A DNA stretch of 64,000 nt from Hirsutella rhossiliensis (lineage: Eukaryota; Ascomycota; Sordariomycetes; Hypocreales; Ophiocordycipitaceae): contig NW_025408678.1 in assembly GCF_020360975.1 (NCBI RefSeq), positions 806,001 through 870,000 of the forward strand, in the 5' to 3' direction. A program made the translations under genes and the position numbers. Below are positions 20,301 to 32,989 of this stretch, piece by piece (the stretch's first letter is position 1; each line of letters opens with the position of its first letter). The notes below the pieces were generated by a model. That model saw nothing but the letters and a program-made list of their open reading frames with translations. It did no database searches and was not told where the DNA came from.

Positions 20301-23300
20301 CTGCTGAAAAGCTTGCAGTCCCGAATCCTGGCAGACTGGTCCTGGGTCAAGGACTCAACCAAGCCGATAAAGGTGTCCGTGATGAACTCGGTGGCGGACT
20401 TCGAGTACAAGTTTCCACTGGTGATGCACTCGACGAGATGACCCTGCGACCCTGTCTGGGTGACGTTGATGACGAAGTCGTAGGGCGTCTTGATATCTAC
20501 ATATTTCTCCATCGACAGGATGCAGTCACCCAGGGGTCGTTGCAATATGTCGCCCACGCGGTAGTTGAAGGCGACCTGGAAGAGAGGCGTGTGCACTGGA
20601 GACCGCTCAATGCCCAGTCTTTCGAGGAGCAGGTCAAACGGAACCTGCGAATTGTCAAACGCACTGAGTACCGAGTGCGATGTTCGGTTGAGCAGCTCCT
20701 CAAACGAATGCCCGGAGTCGATCTGGAATCGAACCGGGAGGATATTAGCAAAGTGGCCAACCGAGTCGGCAAAGTCTCCTGTGCGACTGCGGCCGCTATC
20801 CGCCACCCCAATGCACACGTCGTCGACATTGGCGAGACGAGCAAGCAGGACCTGCATGGCCGCCAGGTAGAACTGCATCGAGGTGGCGCCGCAGGCTTGG
20901 CTAGCTCCCCTGACCCTGCGGGCCATGTCGACGCCCAGCTCCCGTTCAACGATGTGGTTCCGGTACACGCGGCGTGCATGTCGAGAACTCACTTGAGCTA
21001 TCGGCAGTAAAGGGAGGGGGGTCGGAACTGGATTGAGGTGCCGTTTCCAGTAAGCTATGAATTCATCAAAGCGATGGGCGTTGACGTCGTCGTGTTGTCG
21101 TCGGGTATAGTCGAGATACGAGCTCGTATTCGACGACAGGGGCAGCATCTGGTATGCCCGATCGAGGTCCCGAAGGAAGATGCTGAAGCTGAGCGCATCA
21201 CTCGCCATGAGGTGGAAGCCAAAGACAAGAGTGTGTCTTTCGGGCTCGTGAGTCACGAGGACGGCCCGGAATGCCTCCCCAGAAGCGAGCAGGTACTCGG
21301 CATTCGCCACTGAGTCAAAGGCATTTCGTGCGTGCTCCTCCGCCTCTCTTCTCGTAGAGGAAACATGCCTGAACCGGTGTAAGTTGATGTTGCTCGCAAC
21401 ATGCTGCTTCACCTGAGAACTGCCTGAGTCGGCGAAGAAGCACGTCTGGTAGGCCTCGTGATGACTCAATGTTTTCTCGATGGCCTGTGCTAGTCTGCTG
21501 ACGTTCAATCGCCCTCTGACAGCATACCGCGTCGTAACGTTGAACGACGTGGGGTCATCCAGGAACGTATGCAAAAAGTGAATGCCTGCCTGCGCAAATG
21601 ACAGGCGCTCGCTGCGCTTATACCTGGCGTCCCCTGAGCCTTGCAGGTCTATGGTCTCTATCTCGAGTGATGACAGGGACAGCGACGGTGAAACGGACGC
21701 AGCGGTGACGTTGGTCTCGCGGTGTCCGTCGTCGCTGCTGGAGTCGGTCCAAGGGGCGTCGTCTGTCGAGGACGTCGGAGTGCCTGGGGATGCCAGAGGG
21801 GATTCTGCGTCGGTTCCTCGGGCTTTCTTCACAGGTATCGTCAGGTTGGACAACTTGAGCTCGCCGGGGGTGGAGTCGCTGGCCGCTCGTATCTCAGGAA
21901 CCCGTGGGCTCTCCATTAAAGTCGGCTTTGCTGCCGGTACAGGCGCCTTCACTTGATCACTCGACCCCACTCGACTTTCCATGAAGCTCTGAGCAATACT
22001 GCCGCAAAGGGCGGACAGGGGTTCACGACCGAGAATCCTCAGTAGAGGAATGTTGACCTTGAGGTCCTCGAGCAACCACTTTCGTATATCGATGCCGTGG
22101 AGCGAGTCGAGTCCCAGGTCTGCCAGGGGTGCGTTCGCGTCAATGGATGTTCTTGGAACCTTGATCATCGACTCAATCTTTTTGTAAAACAACTCCTTCA
22201 CGCCTTCGGTCGCTTCTTCAATGGTGCTGGAGCGGTCCAAGTTCTCGCGCAAGTGCTGCAATGTGAGTGATGGCGACGTTTGGGCAAATGTTTGACCCTT
22301 GGCGGCGACCATGGGCGCATGGATCATGTGGGAGAAGAATGTCTTGTCAACCCATGGAGGTCGAGCCGCTGCTTTTCCATCGTCGATGTAGGGCGCCATC
22401 CCCATGATGACTTCCCCAGAAGCCGAGCCTGGGCGGCCGGAGATGATGCCTTGAAGCACAAGATGATGGAGCTCTGCTTCCGAGAGAGGTGTCAGGAGCA
22501 AGGAACGAAGGGTTCCTTCGATATTCGTCCCGTCGGCACGATCCATTCGGGCAACGTATCCGACATCGACCAGCAGTCCAAAGTTGAGAATGGAAGCCGC
22601 CTGGCCGCGTTGCCGGCGCTTCTCCACCAGGCTTGACATGAACATGTTGCCGGCGTGATACATGGCCTGGCCTGGATTACCACACACAGTTGCCAGAGAA
22701 CCAAACGTCAGGAAGAACTCGAGATTGTCCGAGGCAAACTCGTGGTCGAGGTGAAGCGTGCCGTCGACTTTGGGCTTGAGCTGTCTGGCGACGTTGTCGG
22801 CTGAGAAATTGACAAATATGCCCGCTTCAAAGACCAGGGCAGCGTTGGCAACGCCTCCTATCTCGGGCATGATTTGCCGGAGCATGGCAACCGTCTCGCG
22901 CACCTGCGTCTGGTCCGTCACGTCCATCTTGACAATGCGGACATCAGCCCCGGTCGACCGGAGATCCGTGAGCCAATGCGGATCCTTGGCGGGATTGCGG
23001 CTGGCCAGGACGATGTAGCGAGCGCCGCCGCGGATCATGAAGCGACAAAGTGACTGGCCCAATTCTCCAGCCATCCCGACGAGGAAATATGTCTTGTCGA
23101 CGGAGAATATGCTGTTGGCCTCGAGGGGCTGGATGACCGCGCTCACCGGCTCTTGACGCTCCCAGTCCAATACGAGAGAGAGGCGCTCTTTTCCTGTGAG
23201 AAGCTCCTGAGACGCCTCGGCGATGTTGACGACAGTGACGACTGGCGCTGTGCTCGTCCCCCCGGCATTCATTGCCTTGTGCGCCTCATAGGCCACGGCC

Positions 23301-26300
23301 AGAGCGGCGGCAGCCACCGCGGCTGGCTGGTGAGGGATGAAACCAGGGTCAAAAGCCTGAACCGCACAGAATTTGGGCAGGCAGGGCAGTACGCTATGCA
23401 AAGCATCTTCGGAGAAATTCAAGAGTAATAACGTATCACGGGGGATCAGCTTTTGAACGACCCGGGCCGGGGCACGAGGGTGCACCACGATCCAGCCGTC
23501 TCGACCCCTTTCCCCGGCTGAGTCGACGGCCACGAATAGCACCTTGCGCTCAGCCTGCGCTGCCGCTGTGGCGAGGGACTCGGCCATGATGCCGGTAGCT
23601 CCGCAAACAAGGGTTGTCCCGTGCTTCGGGAAGCTGGGAAGCACTTGCGAAGCAATCAGGGCGGATGCCATGGCCACAAGTGCGTCGGCACCGCCAGCTT
23701 GCGAATCGGGGCAGGTGAAAAGGCTCTCCGCGTGCGCAACGATGGCCGAAGAGTTGGTCGCGGACAAGGCAAATACCGCTTCTGTACATGCCGGATGACC
23801 GGGGTTTTGTACATGGCCGAAACACAAGAAGCATGGCTTCTCGTGGCCGGCATGTAGTGCTACCGACAGCTTGACATCAACTGCCAGATGACGCTCTGGG
23901 ACATCAAGGGGGCTTCCAATGACAAGCAGTGGCTCAGATGAGTTGATGCTCTGAGAGGCGATGGTGATCCTCTCCGTCGAGTCGACGAGCTTGCTGATTC
24001 TCCGACGTTTGGCGTTGAGTGTCTCGTTCGCCGCGTGATCAGGCACAATGCGAGGCACCAGCAACTCATTCCCCTTGACAAGCGTCTCCGGTTCTTGAGC
24101 CCACAGCATGTCTCGAGTGTCAGTCGAGGAAGCCAATGTGACGGCCATTCGCAGAACGTGGCGAACAACAACGTCGGCACTCCAAGCCTCAGGACGTTCA
24201 AAGTCGAGGTAGTGCATATTCACATGGGGCAGTTCCACCGCAAGAGCACGGCCGATACCCACCATCATATTGGAATAGGGGTCGTCAAGCATGCGCCCGC
24301 ACGTAACCCACAATATGTTGCGAGCAGCACCCAGCATCCCCTGCAGCCTGTCCAGCCTTTCCGGTGTCGGGGACTCAGAGAAGAATGGCTTGTCCAGGTC
24401 CGAGAGACACAAGACAAAGGTTCCGGGGAGCATATCAGCGGAATCCAGGTCGTCGATATTGTCGCAAGCCCTGATTTCCGATGACCAGAGACGCAACATC
24501 TTGGCTACGCGACGAGCCAGCTTGGAAACGGCCAGCGTCCTGCCTCCCAGAATCAGCACGGGGCTCTTGGGAATCAGGTCCATGGAGAAAAGAGGATCCC
24601 GTAACACGTTGAGTCGGTCGTCAATTGCCTGAGTGGCAAACACAGAACAGCTGTGCCTGGCGACATCAGGGTGGTCGTGGACAATGCAGTCGACGCCCGA
24701 GAACCCGTTCTTCTCGAGTATTCTGTCCCATTCTCTGGGGCCGATGCCTGGGCCCATTCTCCTTCCTTCCTCCGCGCCAAGCCACCAGCCCTCCAACCCC
24801 CCCATGAGGCCGGTCTCGCGGATCATGGTGCCTGTGACTTCAATCGCGATCAGATATCCTCCAGGACGCAAGAGAGCTCTGGCGTTCTGAACAGTCTCCG
24901 ACAGCCTTCGTGTTGCGTGAAGCACGTTGGCTGCAATGACAACATCATAGCTCCCTTCAGTGAAGCCTTGTGCAGCAGGTGCCTTCTCGGCATTGAACAC
25001 CTCAAAGTCAACCTTTGGCGTGTGCTCTTCAGGCAGCTTCTTCGAAAGCCCGTTGAAGAAGCTCGCCGAGATGTCGGTGCACGTATATGACGAATACGCA
25101 TCGCCCACGGCGTTCAAGGCACTGACTGTCGTCCCGCCAGTGCCAGCACCAATCTCGAGTATCTTGGTCCGCGGGTGCTTGTGGCTGATTCGACGCATGA
25201 GATCGGCGACATGGCGGTTGCAAGTTGCCAACCCGTTGCTTTCTTTGTACAGTCGGCCAAGCAGGTCGTTGTTCAACATGTGCTCCATCATCCCAGACTC
25301 TTTTCGCACAACGGATGGCAGGTTCTCGCCCACGGCGACCAGCATCTCAATATCAACGTTGTTGGAATAGCGCTCGGCGAGCCTCGTGATGGTTTCGCGG
25401 TCATCATCTAACCACTCCTTGCGCAGTATCGCGTGCTTCCCCTCACGGACCGTGGCCAATGTGGTATGGATGTAGCGAGACAACTCCTGATGGTACCATT
25501 GCGCTGATTCCAGTTCCTTCGACGATATCTCGCGAACGAGGTTTTGCATATAAAACAGCGTAACACGCTCACATGCGTCAATCATCTTTGCCGACTCGTT
25601 AATGTCAACTCGAGCCGGCGACGGGGCAGTCAGGCCATAGGCACTGTCGACATCCCAGATTGTCTTGACAAAGAGATTCCGGTCTTCGGAGGGCTGTGGT
25701 TCTGCAATCGCTTTGAGTATCAATCCATCGATTTGGATGCCGCAGCTCTCATCGCTGCTTCTTGATTTGGCGCATATGCTGATGTCAACCTCTACAACAC
25801 TGGCATTTGCACTCGCCATCAAAGCCTCGATATCGATGCTAGTCGAACCCGACTCATCCCGGTAATCCTGGTTGGGATCGATGATGGCCCGCTTGATCCC
25901 AATCGGAAGGTATGGGCTACCCATTGACTTTTCGGCTGTGGACACGAAAGTCCCCAGTCCCGTCTGGAAGGCGACGTCGAGCAGAGCGGGATGCAGCGAG
26001 CAGCCAATGTCAAGATCGCCCTTGGGCCATGAAGCGGATGCCTTGGCGTGGCCCCAGGACCTGCCGATGGAGTGCAATGTGCGGAATACTCCACCGTAGT
26101 CGAGCTCTATCTCTGAAACGGCACGGTAGAACCTGTCTGTGCTGAGGGGCGTGAGTTCGACCTGAGACAGTGAGTTAGGCGGGAGGTCCCCCGGCTCTGC
26201 ACGACCAAGATGGATAAGCAGGTGTCCGTTGCAAGTCCTGTCCAGTACACGCTCATCTGAACAACTGTAGGAGACAAAATCGGCTTCCAAGATGGAGCCG

Positions 26301-29300
26301 TCTGGTACAGCCGAGGGAAGCGTCTTGCTCCGAATCGTAAACAGAATTTCAATCCCGTTGTCCTCGCCTATTACCAGCGCCTTGGGGATGTTCATATCTC
26401 GAACCTCAAGCAACTTGACGGGGCGATCCTGGACAAAGGCTTTGGACGCCTCCACCGCTAGACTGACATAGCCGGCTCCAGGGAATAGCACCTGGCCCTG
26501 GAACACATGCCCCTTTACCCAGGGCATCTCGTGCAGATGGAAGAAGTTGCGCCATGTCTTCTCGTATTGGGAATCCTCGCGCTGACGACCGAGCAGATTG
26601 TGCGGCGGCTGCCCGCCAACCCGAAAGTTATGCGAGAGACGGGACTCCCGCCAATATATCTGGTCGTGATCCCACGCGTACGAGGGAAGATCTTTGAGAG
26701 GGGCCTGTCGACCTGGCAAGCCAAAGGCCTCTCGCCAGCCACCAAAGTCGACGGCAGAGGGGCCCAGGTAGCTCCAAATCATTCCGATTGCTGCCGACAT
26801 GCTCTCAACGCCTCCCTGGTCACGCTCCAAGCACCCGGCATAGGGTAACGGAGAGGCACTTAAGGGCTTGAGCGTTTGGCTCACTGGGCCCCTAAGAGCC
26901 GGGTGCGGCCCGACCTCGAGAGCAACGGCAAAGGGGGCTGGATTCGTCTGCACTGCGAATTGTACAGCTTCAGAAAAGAGCACCGGCTGTACCATGTTGT
27001 CGACCCAATACTGGCCCTCGAGACCCTGCTGATGAATTGGCTGAGCCGTCATATTGGTATTTCTCCGCACGCTCGAGAACCACACGCAAGCACCATCTTT
27101 CGGAGGCGTCTGGACTGCCACGTTCAGCCGCTTGAGATGTTCCAAGTAGGCCTCAGCACAGCTAAACATGTGGTGGGAGTGATAGGCCGTGTCGACCCGC
27201 AGCTGCCGTGCCTGGACCTTCCTCGCATCCAAGAGCCCCTTGATCTCCTCGATGGCATCTAGGTCACCAGACAAAGTAACGCTGGACGGAGCGTTGCCAG
27301 CCGCTACACTGAGTCGGCCACCGAAGCGAGGTCCCGAGCAGAGAGATTTCGCCTCGCGAAACGTCAGCGCCGCCGCCATCATGCCTCCAGGCTTGCCGCC
27401 GGGTCCTTGAGCCAGGTGAGCGACGTGGCCTCTGTAATACGCGATGGCCATTGCGTCTCGTCGGTCCAAGAGGCCGGCTGCGTAGGCTGCGCCAATCTCG
27501 CCTGACGAGTGGCCGACGACTGTGGCAAACTGGATGCCGGCGGCTTGCAGGAGGTCGACCAGGGCGATCTGAACAGCAGTGCATAGTGGCTGAGAGATGC
27601 TGGCTTCCGAGAGACGCGATACCGCTTCTTCGGCGGCCAGCTCCTGTCGAAGCGACCAAGTGGGAGCTTCGGGCAGAGATGCCAACGCGGCCTCACAGTT
27701 GTCGATGGACTGTCGGAAGAGCGTGCAGTGCGCCAAAAGTTGTCGACCCATTTGAGCCGCCTGAGCCCCCTATGGTCACCATAATGAATTAGCTCTTTGG
27801 TCCATATATCTCTCCGCCTGGAAACGACACAAATTACTACCTGTCCTGTGAATATTCCCAAGATCCTTGGCCGCTGCTTTGATCCGGATTCGTTCAACGC
27901 CCGGACACCGAACGTTCCGCTAGTTGATGGGCCAGAGGCGAGTTCGACCTGCTCCTCCAAGCTCTCGATGAGTTGCTGGCAGTTCCTCACGGCAGGAATT
28001 GCGACCCTGTATGAGAAAGCGGTTCGATTCGAATGCAACACCCCTCCCAAGGCATCCAGATCGAGTGCCTGATTCAAACGCAAATGGTCCAATATTCGCC
28101 CCAGCGAGCGGGCCAAGGACGTGCGGCTTCTGGCTGAGAATACAAAGGGTCCGATAAGCCCAAAATTTGCTTTCGATTCGTCTGGACTCTTTGCGCCCGT
28201 GAGAGCATTCGGTTGGCCATGGAATGTCAGAGCGGCTGGGGGTGGATCGTAGCTCTCGATGATGGCGTGGGCATTTGTACCGCCAAATCCAAAGCTGTTG
28301 ACGCTTGCACGACGAGGTTTGCAGTGCGTCTCTGGCCATGGCAGAAGGGACGTGGGCACGCAGAGGTTGGCGTAGAATGGCTTGATCGATGGATTGAGCT
28401 CGTTGAAGTACATGTTGGGTGGAATGGCCTGGTGCTGAATTGCCAATGACGCCCTGAGAAGGCCAGCTAACCCAGCACAGCCCTCCAGGTGGCCGACAAT
28501 GGTCTTGATGGAGCCACAGTACAGCCGACCGACTTGATCAGCCTGGTCGAGTGTGCCTGGTGGGAAGAAGGCATCGTTGATGGCGCGAGCTTCAACCGGA
28601 TCGCCAGCCTGAGTGCCGGTGCCATGACACTCAAAGTATTGACATCGATCCGCAACAGGGTCCAGTCCTGCGTTCTGGTACGTCTGCCGAATCAGGGCGG
28701 CCTGAGCCTTGGGGCACGGCATGGTCAGGCCATTTGTTCGGCCGTCCGAGTTGACGCTCGTTTCGCGAATGATGCACTCGATGTGATCGCCATGCTGAAT
28801 TGCCTTGCTGAGAGGTTTCAGAATCACTGCCGCGCAGCCCTCCCCGCGGGCATATCCGTTGGCTTCTATATCCCACATGCGAGAGCGCGAGTCGGGAGAC
28901 AGCATGTGCAATGAGGATTCCGTCACGAACCAGTGCGGGTCGAGGAGGAGGCTGGTGCCTCCCACCACTGCTTGGGAGGCCTCTCCTTTGCGGAGGCTCT
29001 GGACGGCGAGATGCAGGGCAACCAAGGAGCTGGAGCACGCCGTGTCAACCGTCATCGACGGGCCCCGTAGGTCGAAAGCATACGAGACGCGGTTTGACAG
29101 GATGCAGCGGGACAAGCCAGTGGCTGCATGGCTACCCATGGTGTCCGGGTCTCGAGCTTGAATGGTGTAGTAGTCGTCGGTCATCACGCCAACGTGGACG
29201 GATGTCTGTGATCCCTCTACGGCGCTGAGAGGTAGTCCTGCCGCCTCGAACGCCTCGTAGACTGTTTCCAGCAGAATCCGGTGCTGGGGGTCCAGGCCGG

Positions 29301-29649
29301 CCGCCTCCTTGGGGTTGATACGAAAGAAGGCCGCGTCAAAAAGACGGACGTCCTCCTCAAGCAGGTATGACTGCTGCTGTACATCTGTCCGGCCATGTGC
29401 TTCGCCATTTTGGCTGTAAAAGTTGGACAAGTTGAGTCTTTTCGCTGTAAAGGGGCGGACGACATCCCTTGGTGACTTTAGAAGCTCCCAGAGCTTGGAG
29501 GGGGAACTGGCAGAGCCTGGAAATCGGCACGCCGTTCCTATGATGGCAATGGGCTCGTTCATGCTGTTTGCTTGAACTTGGAGCTCACTTGGCTCACTGC
29601 GGCTTGTGCCGGTGATTTTCAATGATGGTAAGGACTGGAGGCTGGACAT
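17342..29649 (-). CDS. hybrid PKS-NRPS (KS-AT-DH-cMT-KR-ACP-C-A-PCP-R*), 2 exons, 4078 aa
   Basis: Exons 27841-29649 and 17342-27769 join across a 71-bp intron (27770-27840: donor GTAGTA, branch CTAAT, acceptor ATAG) that restores GIFTGQ/GAQAAQ at the start of AT. Approximate residues: KS with Cys205, His342 and His387; AT GHSSG Ser691; DH His1024 and Asp1201; C-methyltransferase SAM motif LEIGAGTGG about 1475; KR Ser2294/Tyr2307/Asn2311; ACP Ser2492; condensation domain about 2650-3080; adenylation domain with FTSGSTGTPKG and WYGPTE; PCP GGSS about 3690; terminal reductase-like domain with Rossmann motif GAGTFLG. No ER domain is present, so a trans-ER partner would be expected. In the terminal domain the YxxxK motif reads VTASK, as in Dieckmann-cyclising R* domains, so release as a tetramic acid is inferred. 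In the C domain HHxxxDG reads HLMASDA, so condensation may be impaired. All other catalytic residues are intact over 12 kb. Confidence 0.97.
27770..27840 (-). other. single intron of the PKS-NRPS gene
   Basis: 71 bp, GT...AG, phase 0, located exactly between the KS-AT linker and the AT core. Without it the gene would look like two overlapping broken frames. Confidence 0.95.
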
Positions 29650-30054
29650 AGAGATGCTTCCTGGCGGAACCCAGACGACGCAAAACAGGAGAGGCTCCCA
29701 GGGGATTTCTTATTATACTGTTTCTTCTGATTCATACCGAACACTTTGTTTCATCTAAGTCCATCACAGTCAAGGTAGAAGCAGGCATGCCAAAATACTA
29801 GCGGCTCGCAGGTCTGCTTCCGCACTACGATTCTACACAGTTGAGACCACGGCAGCTTGGTACCGAGAATGGGCATCGGCTATCATTTCTGGCAGAATTG
29901 CGAAGCAAGGGGAGGGTGGCACTCAAACCGAGCGGCTAAGCGGCACTTGGCTTGGAAAGGCATTGGTGAAAGGACCAGACATGGCCTGGACCGGCGACGG
30001 ATCTGAGAGGTGGCTAGAACCAAACTAATCTCTAATAACAACCAGTCCTCAGTC

Positions 30055-30063
30055 CGGTTACCG
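30055..30063. promoter_or_regulatory. CGG-N3-CCG inverted repeat upstream of the PKS-NRPS
   Basis: CGGTTACCG, 406 bp upstream of the PKS-NRPS start codon. Zn2Cys6 dimers commonly recognise CGG triplets in inverted orientation, so this is a candidate operator for the adjacent regulator; a 9-bp site can also arise by chance. Confidence 0.3.
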
Positions 30064-30487
30064 CGAGTGGGCACATGCTTAGGATGGGCACTTGCTCCGC
30101 AGTTGATATTTCTTCTGTATGTAATTTACACATGTCCGGTGAGGGTTGAATTCGTCTCCCGGAAAGTGCCTAACTTGTGATGCCGTCCGCTTCAGGGAGC
30201 GCCAAAGAAGAAAGAAAAACACAGCCAGAGGGCGGAGGGAAAGGGGTCAGGTGGATCACCAATCGGCCTATGATTGATTTATCTTCAACCATCTGTGCAT
30301 ACCCGGTATGCAGTCCTCCCAATACCCTATCAATAATCCTATGCTCTATAGGACCCGATCCAGCATGAGTGTATGAAGTCGTATCAAGCAGGCACGTTCG
30401 GCTTTTCACGAGCTGATTAGGAATGAGCGCCACTGTGCTGAGCTAGGGCGTCGACTCCGCTTACAGCTTGATAAACCAAGGTGTCTA

Positions 30488-30511
30488 AGACGCGGAAAAT
30501 TTTCCACGTCT
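30488..30511. promoter_or_regulatory. 24-bp near-perfect palindrome upstream of the PKS-NRPS
   Basis: The core GGAAAATTTTCC (30494-30505) is perfectly symmetric, and the flanking arms AGACG (30488-30492) and CGTCT (30507-30511) are also inverted, with a single mismatched pair between core and arms. It sits about 840 bp upstream of the PKS-NRPS ATG. Function unknown. Confidence 0.35.
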
Positions 30512-31217
30512 CGGGGGTTTGATTGGCCACGCGGGTTCATAGGGGCCGGTATCATCCAGTCCCGCGTGTCGGGAAAAGAAAACAAATCAGGCGAGTTTCC
30601 ACCACCCGACCTTTATCGGTAAAGGGTCCGGCGATACCTTCCCTTGTCTCTGTCCAGGAGTATTCGTATCATTGTCAGCCAGGCACTAGACTGAACAGCA
30701 TCAATTTCCTGGGCTTGGCAACTGCTGGTAAGACACGTGCTGACTCTGCTGAGTGAGAGCCGGCCAGGCGGTTCGGGCCATGTGTCCGGAACTCGCACAA
30801 TGGGTACGTCTAGGAGTTTCGGGACAATTGGCCTCAAAAGCTGACAGCCTCCGGTCCAAATCCCGTCGCGTCGGCAGGCCAAGCCCCTTGCTCGATCTTG
30901 TACTTGAAAGCCGCCCCACGAGCTGGAGAAACGAGAGAATACAGCTGATTTCTCCTTGGGCCCATGGCCCTGCCTTTTTGTGTCAGAATTTCAGAAAAAA
31001 GCACTTCCAGGTAAATTTGCCCCCAGGCACGAAGCATCTGTGTGAACCGGAGACATAACATAGGGCTTCCAGTGGGTTCACAAATCAAACGCGCAAGCAG
31101 CTCGACTGCGCAGTGAGCAGTTAGAAAAGTAAATAAGGCTTAAAGTATTTCTCAAGCAGTGGCTTGAGAGCACAGTGGAAGAAATAGGGGCATAGAAAGG
31201 TGAATTTAGTGATGCAT

Positions 31218-31393
31218 TGTAAGGGGCTACGCCCCGATGTGTAGATCTGGCATGGCCAGACTAGTCACGTGCGAGCGCCACGGACACGACTCCTAAAGGG
31301 AGCGATGTAGACACGTCTCCCCTTTACACTCTTTGTAGCTCAATTTACATCAATTACGCCCAGCACCTGTGCCAACAGTGCTGACCCGTAACA
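31218..31393 (+). repeat. 5' LTR of the Ty3 chromovirus
   Basis: 176 bp starting TGTAAGG and ending CGTAACA. It contains CTAGTCACGTGCGAG at 31261-31275, a word also found in the copia LTRs at 56442 and 62341. Confidence 0.93.
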
Positions 31394-31419
31394 TATTGAG
31401 CTACCAGTTAACAAAAGAC

Positions 31420-31515
31420 AGGACAGACAGAAGGACAGACAGCAGGACAGACAGCAGGACAGACAGCAGGACAGACAGCAGGACAGACAGCAGGACAGTC
31501 AGCAGGACAGACAGC
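31420..31515 (+). repeat. 12-bp tandem repeat in the Ty3 leader
   Basis: Eight copies of AGGACAGACAGC (one with A at the last position, one with a T inside) fill most of the untranslated leader between the LTR and gag. It could be a packaging or dimerisation signal, or a slippage product. Confidence 0.9.
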
Positions 31516-31579
31516 AAGACAGGCGATAGGCTAAACGACGAGACGGACGATCGATCGGACGACGAGACGGACGAACAAG

Positions 31580-32760
31580 ATGGAGGACAATAGTAGTTAT
31601 GCAGGGCACCGCGACCGGCGGCGCAACGAGCCGATGGAGGAAGGAGCAAGAGCTCTTGCAGATCTTATCTGGGATCGCGGGAGACGAAGAACTGCGGAAG
31701 ATGTTCACCGGGCTAGGCCTAGCAGCGCCACCGTTGACACCCAGCCCGGGGGTGCTCAGTACCCCGGCGATCTTACCCGTCGAACCGAGGCCGGAAGCAG
31801 CCCAGGAAATGGACCGTGGCAAGAAGCGCAAGCCGATGACTTGGCCGAAGTGGAACGGTCAGCCCGAGTCCTTCCACTTCTACCTCGACCGTCTGGTATT
31901 TAAGTACAATACCGACGAAGAGGAGGGCCTAAACGGCAATAACAACGTCGTGTGGTACGAGATCCTGCAGACCTTGCCGGATCAGATGATGAGGAGAGTC
32001 GAGGGTTTTTGGAGGCAAGAGAGCGCGAAGGGCAACCCAGACCCCCGGAAATTCTTCTCGCACCTAGCCCAGACGTTCGGCAGCGTGCAGCAGACAGAGA
32101 GGGCGCAGGACAGGCTGCGCACCCTCATTCAACGAGACAGCCAAGAGTTTGGGAAGTTCCTCCCTGAATTCGAGGAAACATTGACCAAAGCGGGCGGCGC
32201 GAGCTGGGATAATGCTTCCAAGCTCGCATGGCTACGGAACTCGATCTCTCCTGCTCTCCGTGAGCAACTAGTCCCGGTTATCATGCCGAAGGACTACAAC
32301 GAGTACATCAACGTCTACACCCGATTGCTTGGGCGTTCGAGCACACCGCGAAGTTTAAGGCGTTGCAGAGGAAGCAGGGCTCCGCGGGCAACGTGACCAA
32401 GGGCAGGCATCAGGCATCGGCAACATCCAGGTCGCCGGTAACGACAACACCCCGGCACCGTCAGCAACGTTACCCGCCGAGCAGAACGCACGTGACGCAC
32501 GCGACCATGACGGCGACGTAATAATGACGGTTACACGCACTCAGGGGCAGGGTCAGAGAGGACGGGCGAACGGCAGGGGTCAAGTGGAACGAGCAAGACG
32601 GTTCGCTTCCAGCCTAGGTCAGGACGGAAGCAACGGGCGAGGTGGGTATCCGAGGACGAACGGAATAAACGCCGTGACGAGGGTCGTTGTCTCCGCTGCG
32701 GCGACAACACCCATTTCATTGCCGCTTGCTACTCGCCAGGACAGGACCCTAGCCGGTCGA
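31580..32760 (+). pseudogene. Ty3 gag, frameshifted
   Basis: Coding starts near 31580 (MEDNSSYAGHRDRRRNEP) and slips frame near 31640. The main gag body (retrotransposon gag domain, with FHFYLDRLVFKYN and a LRNSISPALREQLVP segment) runs to about 32330, slips again, and a nucleocapsid zinc knuckle CLRCGDNTHFIAAC is at 32688-32729. At least two single-base frame slips break what should be one reading frame. Confidence 0.85.
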
Positions 32761-32989
32761 GGGATGTAAAGTCCGCACCGCTAGGATCATGCCCTTGCTG
32801 GAAGATGATGGTAACGACTCTAGTGAGGAAGAGTCAGGACTTAGCGAGACCCCATCCCTCTCGGGAAATGCGTAGCCTCGAAACAAAGACGGGTCTCGAG
32901 GCCAAAGAACGGAGCAGTGGCAAAGAAGAGAGTTCTCAGGAAAAATGGAAGTTGGTCCTACAATAATTCGAAGCATTATCAATAGGACC

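Larger units (their letters stand above)
29650..31212. other. PKS-NRPS upstream region, no gene recognised
   Basis: 1.56 kb between the PKS-NRPS ATG and the Ty3 target duplication. No coding region is supported. Two symmetric sequences stand out as possible regulator sites: CGGTTACCG at 30055-30063 and a 24-bp near-palindrome at 30488-30511. An AT-rich TATA-like stretch (TATAATAA on the minus strand) lies near 29712-29719. Confidence 0.55.

Noticed and set aside
27379..27840. Apparent frameshift splitting the PKS-NRPS into two genes
   Set aside because: A 71-bp GT...AG intron with a branch site joins the frames exactly within the conserved TGQGAQ motif, and the total is a whole number of codons.
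31420..31515. CRISPR-like array
   Set aside because: The units are contiguous 12-bp tandem repeats without spacers, in a eukaryotic retrotransposon leader.
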